A stretch of 64,000 bases of DNA from positions 1 to 64,000 of the forward strand of contig NZ_BCWI01000004.1 of assembly GCF_001592125.1 (NCBI RefSeq), written 5' to 3'. Positions 1 through 9,309 of the stretch are shown here, in pieces. The translations under genes were made by a program, and so were the position numbers. A model generated the notes under the pieces. The model saw only the letters and a list, made by a program, of their open reading frames with translations, did no database searches and was not told where the DNA came from. The number at the start of each line of letters is the position of its first letter. Position 1 is the stretch's first letter. Source of the stretch: Microbacterium hominis NBRC 15708. GTDB taxonomy: Bacteria > Actinomycetota > Actinomycetes > Actinomycetales > Microbacteriaceae.

Positions 1-362
1 CTACGCGGCGGCCGGGACGTACACGGTGAAGCTGACGGTCACCGACGACAAGGGCGCCACCGGCACCACGACCAACCCGGTGACCGTGACCGCGCCCGTC
101 GGACCGGTGAACCAGGCGCCGACGGCGGCGTTCACCTCGACGCCGTCGGGGCTGTCGGTGGCGGTGGACGGTTCGGGCTCGTCCGATCCGGATGGCGCGG
201 TGACGGCGTTCGCGTGGGACTTCGGTGACGGGGCGACCGGCACGGGGGCGACCGCGTCGCACGCCTACGCGGCGGCCGGGACGTACACGGTGAAGCTGAC
301 GGTCACCGACGACAAGGGCGCCACCGGCACCACGACCAACCCGGTGACCGTGACCGCGCCCG
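1..362 (+). repeat. Exact 98-bp direct repeat encoding adjacent PKD units
   Basis: Bases 1-98 and 265-362 are identical. The 264-base (88-codon) period equals one PKD domain plus linker. Complete DNA identity, not just protein similarity, points to recent duplication or gene conversion among PKD repeats. More copies may lie left of the window. Confidence 0.9.
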
Positions 363-997
363 CCGCGGCCCCGTTCGCGGTGGATGCCTTCGAACGCACG
401 TCGGGGACGGTCCTCGGGGCGGCGACCACCGGGGGGACCTGGACACAGACCTCCGGGACGGCCAACGTCGCGATCGACGCCGGCGCGGCGAAGCTGACGA
501 CGCAGGCCGCCGGGCAGACCCGTTCCGCCACGCTCAACGCGGCCACCTCGACGAGCACGGATCTGACGTTCGGCTTCTCGCTCTCCGCCGTCCCGACGGG
601 CGCCCGGATGTACGTCTCGGCGCTCGGCCGGGTCGTGGGTTCCGACGACTACCGGGCCCGGTGGGTGATCGCGCCCGGCGGCGCCGTGCAGGCGCAGCTC
701 GCGCGCGGCGGCACCGTGCTGGCGTCGCTGGATCTCCCGGGCTTCACCGTGAGCGCCGGCACGGTCTACAGCGTCCGGGTGCAGGTCGACGGCACCGGAA
801 CCACGGCGCTGCGCAGCAAGATCTGGCCGGCCGGGACGGCCGAGCCGGCGGCGTGGCAGCTGAGCACGACCGACACGACGGCCGCGCTGCAGACGGCCGG
901 CTTCCCCGGCTTCACGACGTACGCGGGCACGGGCTTCACGGCCCTCCCGTCTGCGGTGCGGTTCGACGACTTCCAGGCGAAAGCCGTGACCCCGTGA
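1..997 (+). CDS. Secreted PKD-repeat protein, C-terminal part (5' end outside window)
   Basis: The reading frame is open from the window edge, so the N-terminus is missing. What remains is the end of one PKD domain, a complete PKD domain (AFAWDFGDG followed by GTYTVKLTVTD) and a C-terminal module of about 200 residues starting near DAFERTSG and ending near VRFDDFQAKA. PKD domains are Ig-like folds of extracellular proteins that mediate carbohydrate or protein contacts. The C-terminal module is clearly related to the last ~215 residues of the protein at 4545-9257 and more distantly to the N-terminal domain of the protein at 1839-4442. The stop overlaps the GTG start of the next gene by 4 bases, implying co-transcription. 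An exported structural or exopolysaccharide-associated role is inferred from these domains and the neighbouring polysaccharide genes; no catalytic domain is visible in this part. Confidence 0.8.
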   Translation, partial: YAAAGTYTVKLTVTDDKGATGTTTNPVTVTAPVGPVNQAPTAAFTSTPSGLSVAVDGSGSSDPDGAVTAFAWDFGDGATGTGATASHAYAAAGTYTVKLTVTDDKGATGTTTNPVTVTAPAAAPFAVDAFERTSGTVLGAATTGGTWTQTSGTANVAIDAGAAKLTTQAAGQTRSATLNAATSTSTDLTFGFSLSAVPTGARMYVSALGRVVGSDDYRARWVIAPGGAVQAQLARGGTVLASLDLPGFTVSAGTVYSVRVQVDGTGTTALRSKIWPAGTAEPAAWQLSTTDTTAALQTAGFPGFTTYAGTGFTALPSAVRFDDFQAKAVTP

Positions 998-1707
998 CGA
1001 TCGCCCACGCCTACGCCCTGCTCGGCTCCGCGCAGAAGGGGCGGGGGCGGGGCGCGCCCGCCTACTCGCTGTACGTCAACCGCCCCGTCGGGCGGGTGAT
1101 CGCCGCCGGCGCGTACACGTGGGGGCTGTCGCCGAACCAGGTGACGGCGGTCAGCGCGGTCCTCACCTTCACGGGCGTGGCGCTGCTGGCGCTGGTCCCG
1201 CCGTCGACGGCCCTCGGCATCGGCGTCTGGCTGCTGCTGGCCGCGGGGTATGCGTGGGACAGCGCCGACGGGCAGGTCGCGCGCCTCCGGGGCGGAGGAT
1301 CGCTCGCCGGGGAATGGCTCGACCACGTCGTGGATGCCGCGAAGCTCGTCTCGCTCCACGTCGCGGTGGCGATCGGCGCGTTCCGCTTCTTCGGCCTGCC
1401 GCTCGCGTGGACGCTGGTCCCGCTCGGGTTCGCGATCGTGGCGACGGTGACCTTCTTCGCCATGATCCTGAACGACCTGCTGCGCGCACGCTCGGGCGTG
1501 CCGCAAGCGGCGGAGGCGGGCGGCTCGTCGCCGCTGCGATCCGTTCTCGGACTCCCCGTCGACTACGGCGTGTGGTGCCTCTCGTTCGTGCTGTGGGGGA
1601 TGCCGCCGGTCTTCGCCGTCGTGTACTCGCTGCTCGCGATCGCCGCCGTGCTCTATCTGGTGGCCGCGCTGCCGGTGTGGTTCCGACGCATGGGACAGCT
1701 CGGGTGA
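994..1707 (+). CDS. CDP-alcohol phosphatidyltransferase family membrane protein
   Basis: A 237-residue integral membrane enzyme. The full family signature is present as DSADGQVAR, then G, EWLD and HVVD in the D-x2-D-G-x2-A-R-x8-G-x3-D-x3-D spacing, so all metal-binding aspartates are retained. Hydrophobic segments flank the motif, as in related enzymes that join a CDP-linked donor to an alcohol such as glycerol phosphate or inositol phosphate. The start is taken as the GTG at 994, which overlaps the stop of the upstream PKD gene; the frame is open further upstream but lies inside that gene. The alcohol acceptor cannot be told from sequence. Linkage to secreted proteins and a polysaccharide operon suggests a role in lipid-linked or phosphodiester-containing envelope material rather than housekeeping phospholipid synthesis. 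Confidence 0.85.
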   Translation: MTIAHAYALLGSAQKGRGRGAPAYSLYVNRPVGRVIAAGAYTWGLSPNQVTAVSAVLTFTGVALLALVPPSTALGIGVWLLLAAGYAWDSADGQVARLRGGGSLAGEWLDHVVDAAKLVSLHVAVAIGAFRFFGLPLAWTLVPLGFAIVATVTFFAMILNDLLRARSGVPQAAEAGGSSPLRSVLGLPVDYGVWCLSFVLWGMPPVFAVVYSLLAIAAVLYLVAALPVWFRRMGQLG

Positions 1708-1838
1708 GCCCGCGACCGGCGGGGCGGCGTGAGAAGAGTCTCATAGTGCGTGGTCCGTCCACCGCGGGTTGTTAGGGTCGGTGTGACCCGCCGGTGTTTT
1801 CTGCCGCGGGCGGACTCTTGGGGAGAAAGAGACTCCTC

Positions 1839-4442
1839 ATGCGTTCTTCGGCGACAGCCGTCTCCTTCCGCGCGCTGACGGCGATCGTCGCCGCGAGCGC
1901 GATACTCTTCGGGGCCGTCCCCGCGGCGGCATCCGCGTCGCAGCCCGCCGCGGCATCCGGCCCGGCGCTCGTCGTGTCCGACACGATGGATCGTCGGGTC
2001 TCGGCAGGGCTGGGCGACGCTCCGGTCGGCGGCGCGTACCGGCTCTCCGACGCGCGGGCGTTCGCCGTCTCGGGCGGGACCGCCCAGGCCACGCTGCGCG
2101 TACCGGGGACGTCGGTGACCGCATCGCCGGCCGCCGTGTCGGCGGAGGACGTGTCGCAGTCGGTCGTCTTCACCGTGCCGCAGCTGCCCGCCTTCGGCCG
2201 CGGCGTCTATCTCAATCTGCAGTCGCGCACGACCGCCGCCGGGCGGTATCACGTGCAGGTCGTCGTGGATGCGAAGGGTGCGGCGCTGCTGGAGGTGCTG
2301 CGGGTGAACGGCCGCACGCAGACGGTGCTCGCCCGCACGACGCAGGTCCCTCGCGTCAGCGCGGGCTCACCGCTCACCGTGCAGACCAGCGTGCGCGGAA
2401 CTGCGCGGGTCGCGATCGACGCCAGCGTGAGCGTCGCCGGCGTCGTCGCGCGGGTGTCGGCGATCGACGCGAGCTCGTCGCGCCAGGTGGGCGCGGGTGG
2501 CGTGGGCGTCGGAGCCTACCTCTCCAGCAGCTCCCCCGCGCAGGCGATCGTCTTCGACGACTACCGCGTGACGACGACCGCAGCCGCCGCGACGCCCGGC
2601 GCTCCCGCGACCCCCACCGCGGCGCCGACCCCGACCGCCACGCCGACGCCGACCCAGACCGCCACGCCGACGCCGACTCCCGCCCCGACGCCGACGAGCG
2701 CGCCGCCCGCCTCCGTCCCCGCGACGACGGATGGCGCACCGGCCTGGGACGTCTCCGGCACGCGCCGCGTCCGCGGGGCCGCCCCCCTCGGCACCGTCGC
2801 GCCGCCCGCGCCCGCCGGCGCGATCTTCGTCGACTCACGCGCTCGCGCGGGCGGTTCGGGCACGGCCGCGGCGCCCCTCTCGACCGTGCAGGGCGCCGTC
2901 GACCGTGCGGCGGCCGGTGCCGTGATCGTCGTGCGCGGCGGCACCTACAACGAGAGCGTCACGGTCCCGGCCGGAAAGGGCGTGACGATCCAGTCCGCGC
3001 CGGGAGAGCAGGTGTGGCTCGATGGATCCCGCCTCGTCACGGGGTGGAAGAACGCCGACGGCGCCTGGTACGTGGACGGCTGGACCTCCGACTTCGACTC
3101 GAGCCCGACCTTCACCCGCGGCGCCGCCGACGGCACCGCGAGCGGCTGGCAATGGCTCAACTCCGCGCATCCGCTCGCCGCGCATCCCGACCAGGTCTGG
3201 ATCGACGGTGCCGCCCTCGCGCAGGTCGGCAGCCGTGCGGCGCTCGCGCCGGGCACGTTCTACGTGGATGCCGCCGCGCGCCGTCTCTACATCGGATCCA
3301 CCCCGGACGGGCATCAGGTGCGCGCGTCGGTGCTGGCCAAGGCGCTGTCGGTGCGAGGCGAGGGCACGATCGTGCGCGACATCGGCATCCGGCGCTACGC
3401 CACCTCGGTCTGGATGATGGGCACGGTCACGATCGAGGCGCCGCGGGCTGTTCTCGACAACGTCGTCGTGTACGACAACGCGACCACGGGTGTGTTCGTG
3501 GGGGCGAGCGATGCCACCCTGCACGGCGTGACGGTGGCGCGAAACGGCCTCATGGGGATCGGAGCGAACCTCGCCGACCGCCTGCGCGTCGATGACGTGC
3601 TCGCCGTCGAGAACAACGCCGAGCACTTCAACCAGGCCCCCGTGTCGGGCGGGATCAAGATCGCGAAGTCGCGCGGTGTCGACATCACCGACTCCGCGTT
3701 CCTGCGCAACGACGGTCCGGGGATCTGGACCGATCAGTCGGTCTACGACCTGACGGCGGCCTCCAGCGACCTCATCGGCAACCTCGGCCACGGCGCGTTC
3801 ATCGAGCTCACCCAGAAGGTGGACGTCGTGGATGACCTCGTGGTCGGAAACGGCGGCAACGGGCTGAAGATCAACAACACCGGGGACGTCCTGATCTGGA
3901 ACAACACGATCGTCGGCGGCAACCGCACCGTCAACATCGTGCAGGATCCGCGTGACGCCGCCGACCCGGCGGTGCCGGGCCACGACCCGCGACGCCCCTT
4001 CCCGGACCCCACGATGCCCTGGCTGATCCGTGACATCTCGATCGGCAACAACGTGATCGCCGGCAGCTCCGGCACGTGCACGCTGTGCGTCGAGGACTAC
4101 TCGCACCGGTACGCCGCAAGCGACCTGAACATCCGCTCGGACGGCAACGTGTTCCAGCGGAACACGGCCTCACCGGCCGGCGCCCCGCAGCCCGCGTGGC
4201 TCGTCGTGTGGTCCCGCGGTGCGGCGAACGTGAATCCGTTCGTGTTCACCTCGCTGGACGCCTACCGCGTCGCCACCGGACAGGATCTCCATTCGCTCGC
4301 CATCGACGGCCGTCCCGTGACCGCGGCGAACGGCGCCCTGCTCGGCGACGTGCCGGTGAACGGCCTCGCGCAGGCGCGACCCGCGCGTGCGGCGGCGCTG
4401 TGGACGGGCGCCCCGAACGGTGTCGGGGCGCGGATGCCGTGA
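1839..4442 (+). CDS. Secreted right-handed beta-helix protein with N-terminal lectin-like module
   Basis: The ATG at 1839 has a good ribosome site (GGGGAGAAAGA, 1820-1830) and gives 867 residues with a typical signal peptide (residues ~1-40, AAASASQPA). Residues ~42-245 resemble the C-terminal module of the two neighbouring PKD proteins (ends VFDDYRVTT). A Pro/Thr-rich linker (TPTATPTPTQ type) covers ~250-294. From ~328 (IFVDSRARAGG...AAPLSTVQGAVDRAA) to ~840 the protein has the repetitive pattern of a single-stranded right-handed beta-helix (NNTGDVLIWNNTIVGG, LRNDGPGIWTD), the fold of pectate lyases and related polysaccharide-active proteins. Such proteins act outside the cell on or around polysaccharides. 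No specific lyase or epimerase active site is assigned. It is monocistronic by spacing, with 131 bases upstream. Confidence 0.8.
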   Translation: MRSSATAVSFRALTAIVAASAILFGAVPAAASASQPAAASGPALVVSDTMDRRVSAGLGDAPVGGAYRLSDARAFAVSGGTAQATLRVPGTSVTASPAAVSAEDVSQSVVFTVPQLPAFGRGVYLNLQSRTTAAGRYHVQVVVDAKGAALLEVLRVNGRTQTVLARTTQVPRVSAGSPLTVQTSVRGTARVAIDASVSVAGVVARVSAIDASSSRQVGAGGVGVGAYLSSSSPAQAIVFDDYRVTTTAAAATPGAPATPTAAPTPTATPTPTQTATPTPTPAPTPTSAPPASVPATTDGAPAWDVSGTRRVRGAAPLGTVAPPAPAGAIFVDSRARAGGSGTAAAPLSTVQGAVDRAAAGAVIVVRGGTYNESVTVPAGKGVTIQSAPGEQVWLDGSRLVTGWKNADGAWYVDGWTSDFDSSPTFTRGAADGTASGWQWLNSAHPLAAHPDQVWIDGAALAQVGSRAALAPGTFYVDAAARRLYIGSTPDGHQVRASVLAKALSVRGEGTIVRDIGIRRYATSVWMMGTVTIEAPRAVLDNVVVYDNATTGVFVGASDATLHGVTVARNGLMGIGANLADRLRVDDVLAVENNAEHFNQAPVSGGIKIAKSRGVDITDSAFLRNDGPGIWTDQSVYDLTAASSDLIGNLGHGAFIELTQKVDVVDDLVVGNGGNGLKINNTGDVLIWNNTIVGGNRTVNIVQDPRDAADPAVPGHDPRRPFPDPTMPWLIRDISIGNNVIAGSSGTCTLCVEDYSHRYAASDLNIRSDGNVFQRNTASPAGAPQPAWLVVWSRGAANVNPFVFTSLDAYRVATGQDLHSLAIDGRPVTAANGALLGDVPVNGLAQARPARAAALWTGAPNGVGARMP

Positions 4443-4480
4443 TCGGCGGCCGCGCCCGGCGCCCCCGGCACGCGGCCGCG

Positions 4481-4515
4481 GCACCCCGCCGCCGCGACGA
4501 CGGGCGGCGGGGTGC
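4481..4515. terminator. Bidirectional terminator hairpin between convergent genes
   Basis: A perfect 13-bp inverted repeat (GCACCCCGCCGCC at 4481-4493, complement at 4503-4515) with a 9-base loop lies between the stop at 4442 and the stop of the opposing gene at 4545. There is no strong T tract, as usual in high-GC actinobacteria. Confidence 0.65.
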
Positions 4516-4544
4516 GGGGCGGCGGGGTGCGCGCCCGGATGCTG

Positions 4545-7500
4545 CTACTTCGCCGGGCCGGCCCACAGACTGTCGTAGGAGTAGACCACCGGCGCCGCCG
4601 TCGCGCTCGCGGACAGGTAGCTGTTGATCCCGACGACGCCGGGCGCCTGCAGCACGGCCGTCGCGTCGGTGGACGTGAGCGTCCAGGCGGCGGGCTCCGG
4701 CGACGCGGTGCGCCAGACCTTGGCCTTCAGGGTCGTGGCGTTGACACCGGTCACCTGGAAGCGGATGCTGAGCGCGTCGCCCGCCGTCACCGTCGTGTTC
4801 GGGATCGTGAGGCTGGTGAGCACCGTCTCCGTTCCGCCGACCGTGCGGGTCAGCCACACCGCGACGGCGCCGGTGGAGGCCACGCGCACCTTGGCGCGGT
4901 AGTCGTTCGCGGCGTCGACCTGGCGTCCGATGGCCGAGAAGTAGGAGCCGCCTCCGGTCGCGGGCTGGTTGAACGACACGGTGAACCGCTCCTCGGTGTC
5001 CGTCGACGGTGCCGCCGAGGTCAGCGCGGCGGTGTAGGAGTTGCCGGGCGACAGAGTGACCTTGCCGACCCCGCCGGCGACGGAGAACTTCGAGGTCGCG
5101 GTCGTGGTCCCCGGCGTGATCGCCCACGTCCCGCCGACATCGGCCGCACCCCACCCGCCGGTCGCGGTGCGTTCGAAGTCGTCGCGCGCCCACACGAGCG
5201 CAGCGGTGACGGTCACCGCTGCGCTCTGCGTCGCGGTGACGCCGCGGTCGTCCGCGACCGTGAGGGTGACGGTGTACGTGCCGGCACTCGCATAGTCGTG
5301 CGTCGCGGTCGCTCCCGAGCCGGTGGTCCCGTCGCCGAAGTCCCAGCCGTACGAGGCGACCGTCCCGTCGGGGTCGGCCGAGCCGCTGCCGTCCGCGGTC
5401 ACCCGCAGATCGGCGACCGTGGTGGTGAACGCGGCGGTCGGCGCGCGGTTTGCCACGACCGTGACGGCGCGGGAGGTCGTGGCCGTCGCGCCGGCGTCGT
5501 CGGTCACGGTCAGCGCGACCGTGAAGGTGCCGGCCGAGCCGTACGTGTGCGTCGCGGTCGCTCCCGGGCCGGTCGTCCCGTCGCCGAAGTCCCAGGCGTA
5601 CGAGGCGACCGTGCCGTCGGCATCGGACGAGCCCGTGGCGTCCACCGTGAGCGCGAGGAAGTCGGTCGTCGAGGTGAACGCGGCGACCGGCGCCTGGTTC
5701 GGGCGGGCGCTGGCGGTGACCGTGCGGGTCGTCGTCCCGGTGAGCCCGTCGTTGTCGGTGACGGTGAGGCGCACCGTGTAGTCCCCGGGCGCGGCGTACG
5801 TGTGCGCCGCCGTCGCCCCGGTGGCGGTGGACCCGTCGCCGAAGTCCCACGCGTAGGAGGAGACGCTGCCGTCCGTGTCGCGGGAGGCGCTCGCGTCGGC
5901 CGTCAGGGCGAGGTGGTCCATCGTCGGCGTGAAGGATGCCGTGGGCGCCTGATTCGGCGCGACGGTCACCGTTTTCGACAGTGCTCCGGTCAGCAGGGTC
6001 GCGTCGGTCGCCGTCAGCGTCACCGTGTATGTCCCGGCCGCGGCATAGGTGTGGGTCGCCGTCGGGCCGGCCGCCGACGTCCCGTCGCCGAAGTTCCACG
6101 CGTAGGTGGCGAGGTTGCCGTCGGCATCCGTCGTGGCGGAGGCATCCACGCCGATGCCGAGATATGTCGACGACAGCGTGAAGGCGGCGACCGGCGCGCG
6201 CTCGCTCGGCACCCGACCGGCGGCGGCGTAGTGCGCGCGCACGCGGTCCTCACTGAGGACGCCGGGGTAGACGGCGACCTCGTCGAGGGTCGCGGCGATG
6301 TAGTTGCTGGAGGTGTTCCCCCACGTCTTGTCCCCGCCGATCCGCCAGAATCCGCGGTAGGCCTGGCCGGTGGCCACGGGTGAGCTCGCGACGAGCTGCG
6401 TATCGATCCACAGCTTCATCCCGCTGGCGCCCTGCGAGGCGACGAGGTGGTGCCACTGGCCGTCGTTGTAGGCGCTGGTGCTGGTGATCGTGGTCTGCGT
6501 CCCGTTGTACGTGCCGAAGTTGACCCGTCCGTTCGACTGCATCACGACGTGACGGTCGTAGCTGCTGCTCAGACCGGAGGACGTGTTGCCGAACCCGATC
6601 AGCTTGCCGCCCTTCGTGCTCGTCGTCTTGAACCACAGCTCTGCGCTGTAGGCCAGCGGCGAGTCCCACGCCTCCTGGGCGATGCCGACCGCGTTGGTCC
6701 CGTTGAACGTGGTGGCCGTGCCGGAACCCGTGATGCCGGCCACCGAGCGGGTGACCGTTCCGGTCAGTGCGCCCGTGGGTCCTCCCGCGGCGGCATCCGT
6801 CAGGGTGGTGCTGCCGGCGGGCTCGTCGAGCCGCCAGTACAGGTCGGGACGGTCGGTCGACACCGTCGCCCCGTAGGCGTCGGTCGCGACGGCGCTCCAG
6901 CTCGCGGAACGTCCGCTGGCGAGGTAGTGCGCCTGGACGTCGCTCTGCGGCAGGGCCTTCGGGTAGACGGCCACGTCGTCGATGCTGCCGGCGAGGCCGG
7001 CGTCGTTCGGACGGTTGGTGAAGCCGCCGGTCTGGTCGGCGCCGATGCGCCAGTAGCCCGCGTAGCTCTTCGGTGAGGTCGCGGCCTGCGACCTGCCCGC
7101 GCGGATGCCGTCGACGTACAGCTGCATGCCGGAGCCGTCGACCGTGCCCACGAGGTGGTGCCACTGGCCGTCGTTCACCCCGGCGCGGCTGAAGATCGTG
7201 CGGTAGCTGCCGTCGTTGATCGCGAAGTTCGCACGCCCGGAGGCATCGAGGTACAGCACGCGGTCGGTGCCGCCGGACGACGACGTGCCCGTGGCGGAGT
7301 CGCCGAAGCCGACGATGCGTCCACCCCGGGTGCTGGTCGTGTTCACCCAGGCTTCGACGGTGACCGCGGCATCGCTGGGGACGACGTCCTGCGTCGTCAT
7401 CCGGGGCGTGCTGCCGCCGGTCGACGTCACGGCGGTGTCGGTGTCGCCTGCGAGTGCGCCCGGCGTGCCGAGGGTGAGGCTCGTCGTGGTTCCGGGCATG

Positions 7501-9257
7501 TCGCCGATGTCGTCGTACAGGCGCGTGCCGGAGCCCTCGCCCAGACGCCAGTAGTGCGAGGCGCCGCTGCTGCGCACGGCCGAACGATAGGCGGATGTCG
7601 CCGCATCGGAGACGGTGGTCCAGGGCGACCAGGCGCTCCATTGCACGTTGCCGTCGGCATCCTTCGCGCGCACCTGGTAGCGCACCTGGGCGCCGGGCGT
7701 CTGTCCGGTGTCGGTGATGCTGAGGCTCGGCAACGACCAGAACCGGCTGTCCGTGCGGGTGAAGGTCGCGATCTTCGTGGCCGGGCTGCGGAAGACGTCG
7801 TAGGTGATGGGGGCGCCGTCGCGGTCCCAGGCGCTCGCGAAGGGCACGCGCACCGTGCCGCGCTCGTTCGAGTACGGCGCCGGTGTCATCGCGGAGGTGT
7901 AGATGGGCCCGCTCAGGTGCGGCGACACCGTGCGCTTGCCGAACCGGGCGAGTCCCTGCTGGGCCGTGCTGCCCACCTTCGGGAACTCGCCGGCGAGCAC
8001 CACGTAGTCGCTGTTGCCCGTCACGCTCCAGGCCGCTTGGCGGGCGGAGGTGTAGGAGCCGAACTCCAGGTCGGGGAACCAGTTCAGCAGGCCGGCGTAC
8101 GGCAGACCCGTGAAGTCCCATCCGTAGGCGTCCTTGCGCGTGATGACACCGGTCGGTGAGGTCGGTTCGGCGGTCGCCTTCATCCACCGCGACCGGGGGT
8201 TGGTGTCGGGGAACCCGCCGACGACGCTGCAGTCGTGTCGGTGACCGACGGCGTACAGCACGCCCCCCTGCGGGAAGCTCGAGTAGGTGTCGCCGAGGCA
8301 GTCGTTCACCCAGTTCAGGGCGCCCGTGTAGGGATCGGCGGCGAAGGTGCCCTCGAACGAGGCGCCGGCACCGAAGGCGTAGCCCGTGCCGTAGACCTGC
8401 GTGCCGTCGGTGCTGAGGCTGGAGATCGCACCGTTCAGCCCCGCGGTGCGGATGCGGTCGACCGCCGCCCACGGCAGGGCCGCGCCCGTCGCGGCATCCA
8501 GGGCTCCCATGCCGTACGCGGCGGCGCCGTTGAGGAGGGTGAACGATCCGGCGACGATGATGCGGGAGTTGTCGGGGCTCGTCAGCATGTCCCAGACGAA
8601 CCCGTTGCCGGCGGCGGTGGGCGCCCACGGCGTGAGCGCCGCCGTCGTCGCGTTCCAGGCGGCGAGCTCGGTGCGCGGCTGACCATTGCTGGAACGGAAG
8701 TTGCCGCCGGCGTACACCGTGTCGCCGATCACGGCGAAGCCGCGCACCTGCCCGTCCGTGCGGGGCGCCCAGCCGGTGAGCGCTCCCGTCGCGACGTCGA
8801 AGGCGGCCACGTGCGCCCGTGCCTGCCCGTCGACGGTCGTGAAGTCGCCGCCGAAGTAGACCGTCTTGCCGTCGGGCGCGGCCCGGACGACCAGCCCCTG
8901 CGCGTCGAAGGAGTGCGAGAAGTTCGGGGCAGGGTTGCCCGTCGTGATGTCGAACGCGAACACGTTGTTCGCATCGATCTCTCCCGCCCCTCCCGCGGCC
9001 ACCCCGGGGGGCCGGGCCTTGGTGAAGCTGCCGGTGACGTACACGGTGTTGCCGGCGACGGCCTGACTCCAGACGACGCCGTTGATCTGCCAGGTGGGCA
9101 GGAGGTCGACGGTCGCGGTCTCGGGCGCCGCAGGCGCCGCGTCCGCGTAGGCGGGCACGGCGGTGACGACGACGGCGCCCGCGACGATCGTCGCCAGGGC
9201 GATGACGGGGGCGAGAAGGCGGACCAGCCGCGGTCGGCGCGAAGTGGTGCGGATCAT
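4545..9257 (-). CDS. Large secreted beta-propeller / LamG / PKD protein
   Basis: 1570 residues. The start ATG has CGAGGA just upstream and a signal peptide (basic N-terminus, hydrophobic core, AYADAAP around residue 37-42). Residues ~50-440 contain repeats of the type VYFGGDFTTVDGQ...AFDVATGALTGWAP, a beta-propeller-like pattern. Two LamG/concanavalin-like domains follow (~563-790 and ~802-1010; ASHYWRLGEG, DLYWRLDEPAG, NDGQWHHLV), then four PKD domains (~1022, 1100, 1186, 1269; YAWDFGDG). The C-terminal module (~1354-1570; DDFERT...GGTWAI) also ends the protein at 1-997. LamG and PKD modules bind glycans or proteins outside cells. It lies 52 bases after the lipoprotein gene, as the apparent last gene of the polysaccharide operon, so an extracellular matrix or cell-surface role is inferred. 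No catalytic residues are identified. Confidence 0.85.
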   Translation of the reverse strand: MIRTTSRRPRLVRLLAPVIALATIVAGAVVVTAVPAYADAAPAAPETATVDLLPTWQINGVVWSQAVAGNTVYVTGSFTKARPPGVAAGGAGEIDANNVFAFDITTGNPAPNFSHSFDAQGLVVRAAPDGKTVYFGGDFTTVDGQARAHVAAFDVATGALTGWAPRTDGQVRGFAVIGDTVYAGGNFRSSNGQPRTELAAWNATTAALTPWAPTAAGNGFVWDMLTSPDNSRIIVAGSFTLLNGAAAYGMGALDAATGAALPWAAVDRIRTAGLNGAISSLSTDGTQVYGTGYAFGAGASFEGTFAADPYTGALNWVNDCLGDTYSSFPQGGVLYAVGHRHDCSVVGGFPDTNPRSRWMKATAEPTSPTGVITRKDAYGWDFTGLPYAGLLNWFPDLEFGSYTSARQAAWSVTGNSDYVVLAGEFPKVGSTAQQGLARFGKRTVSPHLSGPIYTSAMTPAPYSNERGTVRVPFASAWDRDGAPITYDVFRSPATKIATFTRTDSRFWSLPSLSITDTGQTPGAQVRYQVRAKDADGNVQWSAWSPWTTVSDAATSAYRSAVRSSGASHYWRLGEGSGTRLYDDIGDMPGTTTSLTLGTPGALAGDTDTAVTSTGGSTPRMTTQDVVPSDAAVTVEAWVNTTSTRGGRIVGFGDSATGTSSSGGTDRVLYLDASGRANFAINDGSYRTIFSRAGVNDGQWHHLVGTVDGSGMQLYVDGIRAGRSQAATSPKSYAGYWRIGADQTGGFTNRPNDAGLAGSIDDVAVYPKALPQSDVQAHYLASGRSASWSAVATDAYGATVSTDRPDLYWRLDEPAGSTTLTDAAAGGPTGALTGTVTRSVAGITGSGTATTFNGTNAVGIAQEAWDSPLAYSAELWFKTTSTKGGKLIGFGNTSSGLSSSYDRHVVMQSNGRVNFGTYNGTQTTITSTSAYNDGQWHHLVASQGASGMKLWIDTQLVASSPVATGQAYRGFWRIGGDKTWGNTSSNYIAATLDEVAVYPGVLSEDRVRAHYAAAGRVPSERAPVAAFTLSSTYLGIGVDASATTDADGNLATYAWNFGDGTSAAGPTATHTYAAAGTYTVTLTATDATLLTGALSKTVTVAPNQAPTASFTPTMDHLALTADASASRDTDGSVSSYAWDFGDGSTATGATAAHTYAAPGDYTVRLTVTDNDGLTGTTTRTVTASARPNQAPVAAFTSTTDFLALTVDATGSSDADGTVASYAWDFGDGTTGPGATATHTYGSAGTFTVALTVTDDAGATATTSRAVTVVANRAPTAAFTTTVADLRVTADGSGSADPDGTVASYGWDFGDGTTGSGATATHDYASAGTYTVTLTVADDRGVTATQSAAVTVTAALVWARDDFERTATGGWGAADVGGTWAITPGTTTATSKFSVAGGVGKVTLSPGNSYTAALTSAAPSTDTEERFTVSFNQPATGGGSYFSAIGRQVDAANDYRAKVRVASTGAVAVWLTRTVGGTETVLTSLTIPNTTVTAGDALSIRFQVTGVNATTLKAKVWRTASPEPAAWTLTSTDATAVLQAPGVVGINSYLSASATAAPVVYSYDSLWAGPAK

Positions 9258-9309
9258 GATGTTCCTCGGACGGAGTGCGGGACGCGGTGGCGGGCGAGAC
9301 GGACGGACA

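Noticed and set aside
4512..8628. Long plus- and minus-strand frames across the PKD/LamG gene
   Set aside because: The real gene has a signal peptide and recognisable domains. The others are Arg/Gly-rich reflections of the same repeats.
9163..9257. Plus-strand gene starting opposite the signal peptide at 9163
   Set aside because: It is the complement of a well-supported signal peptide and promoter, with no family similarity.
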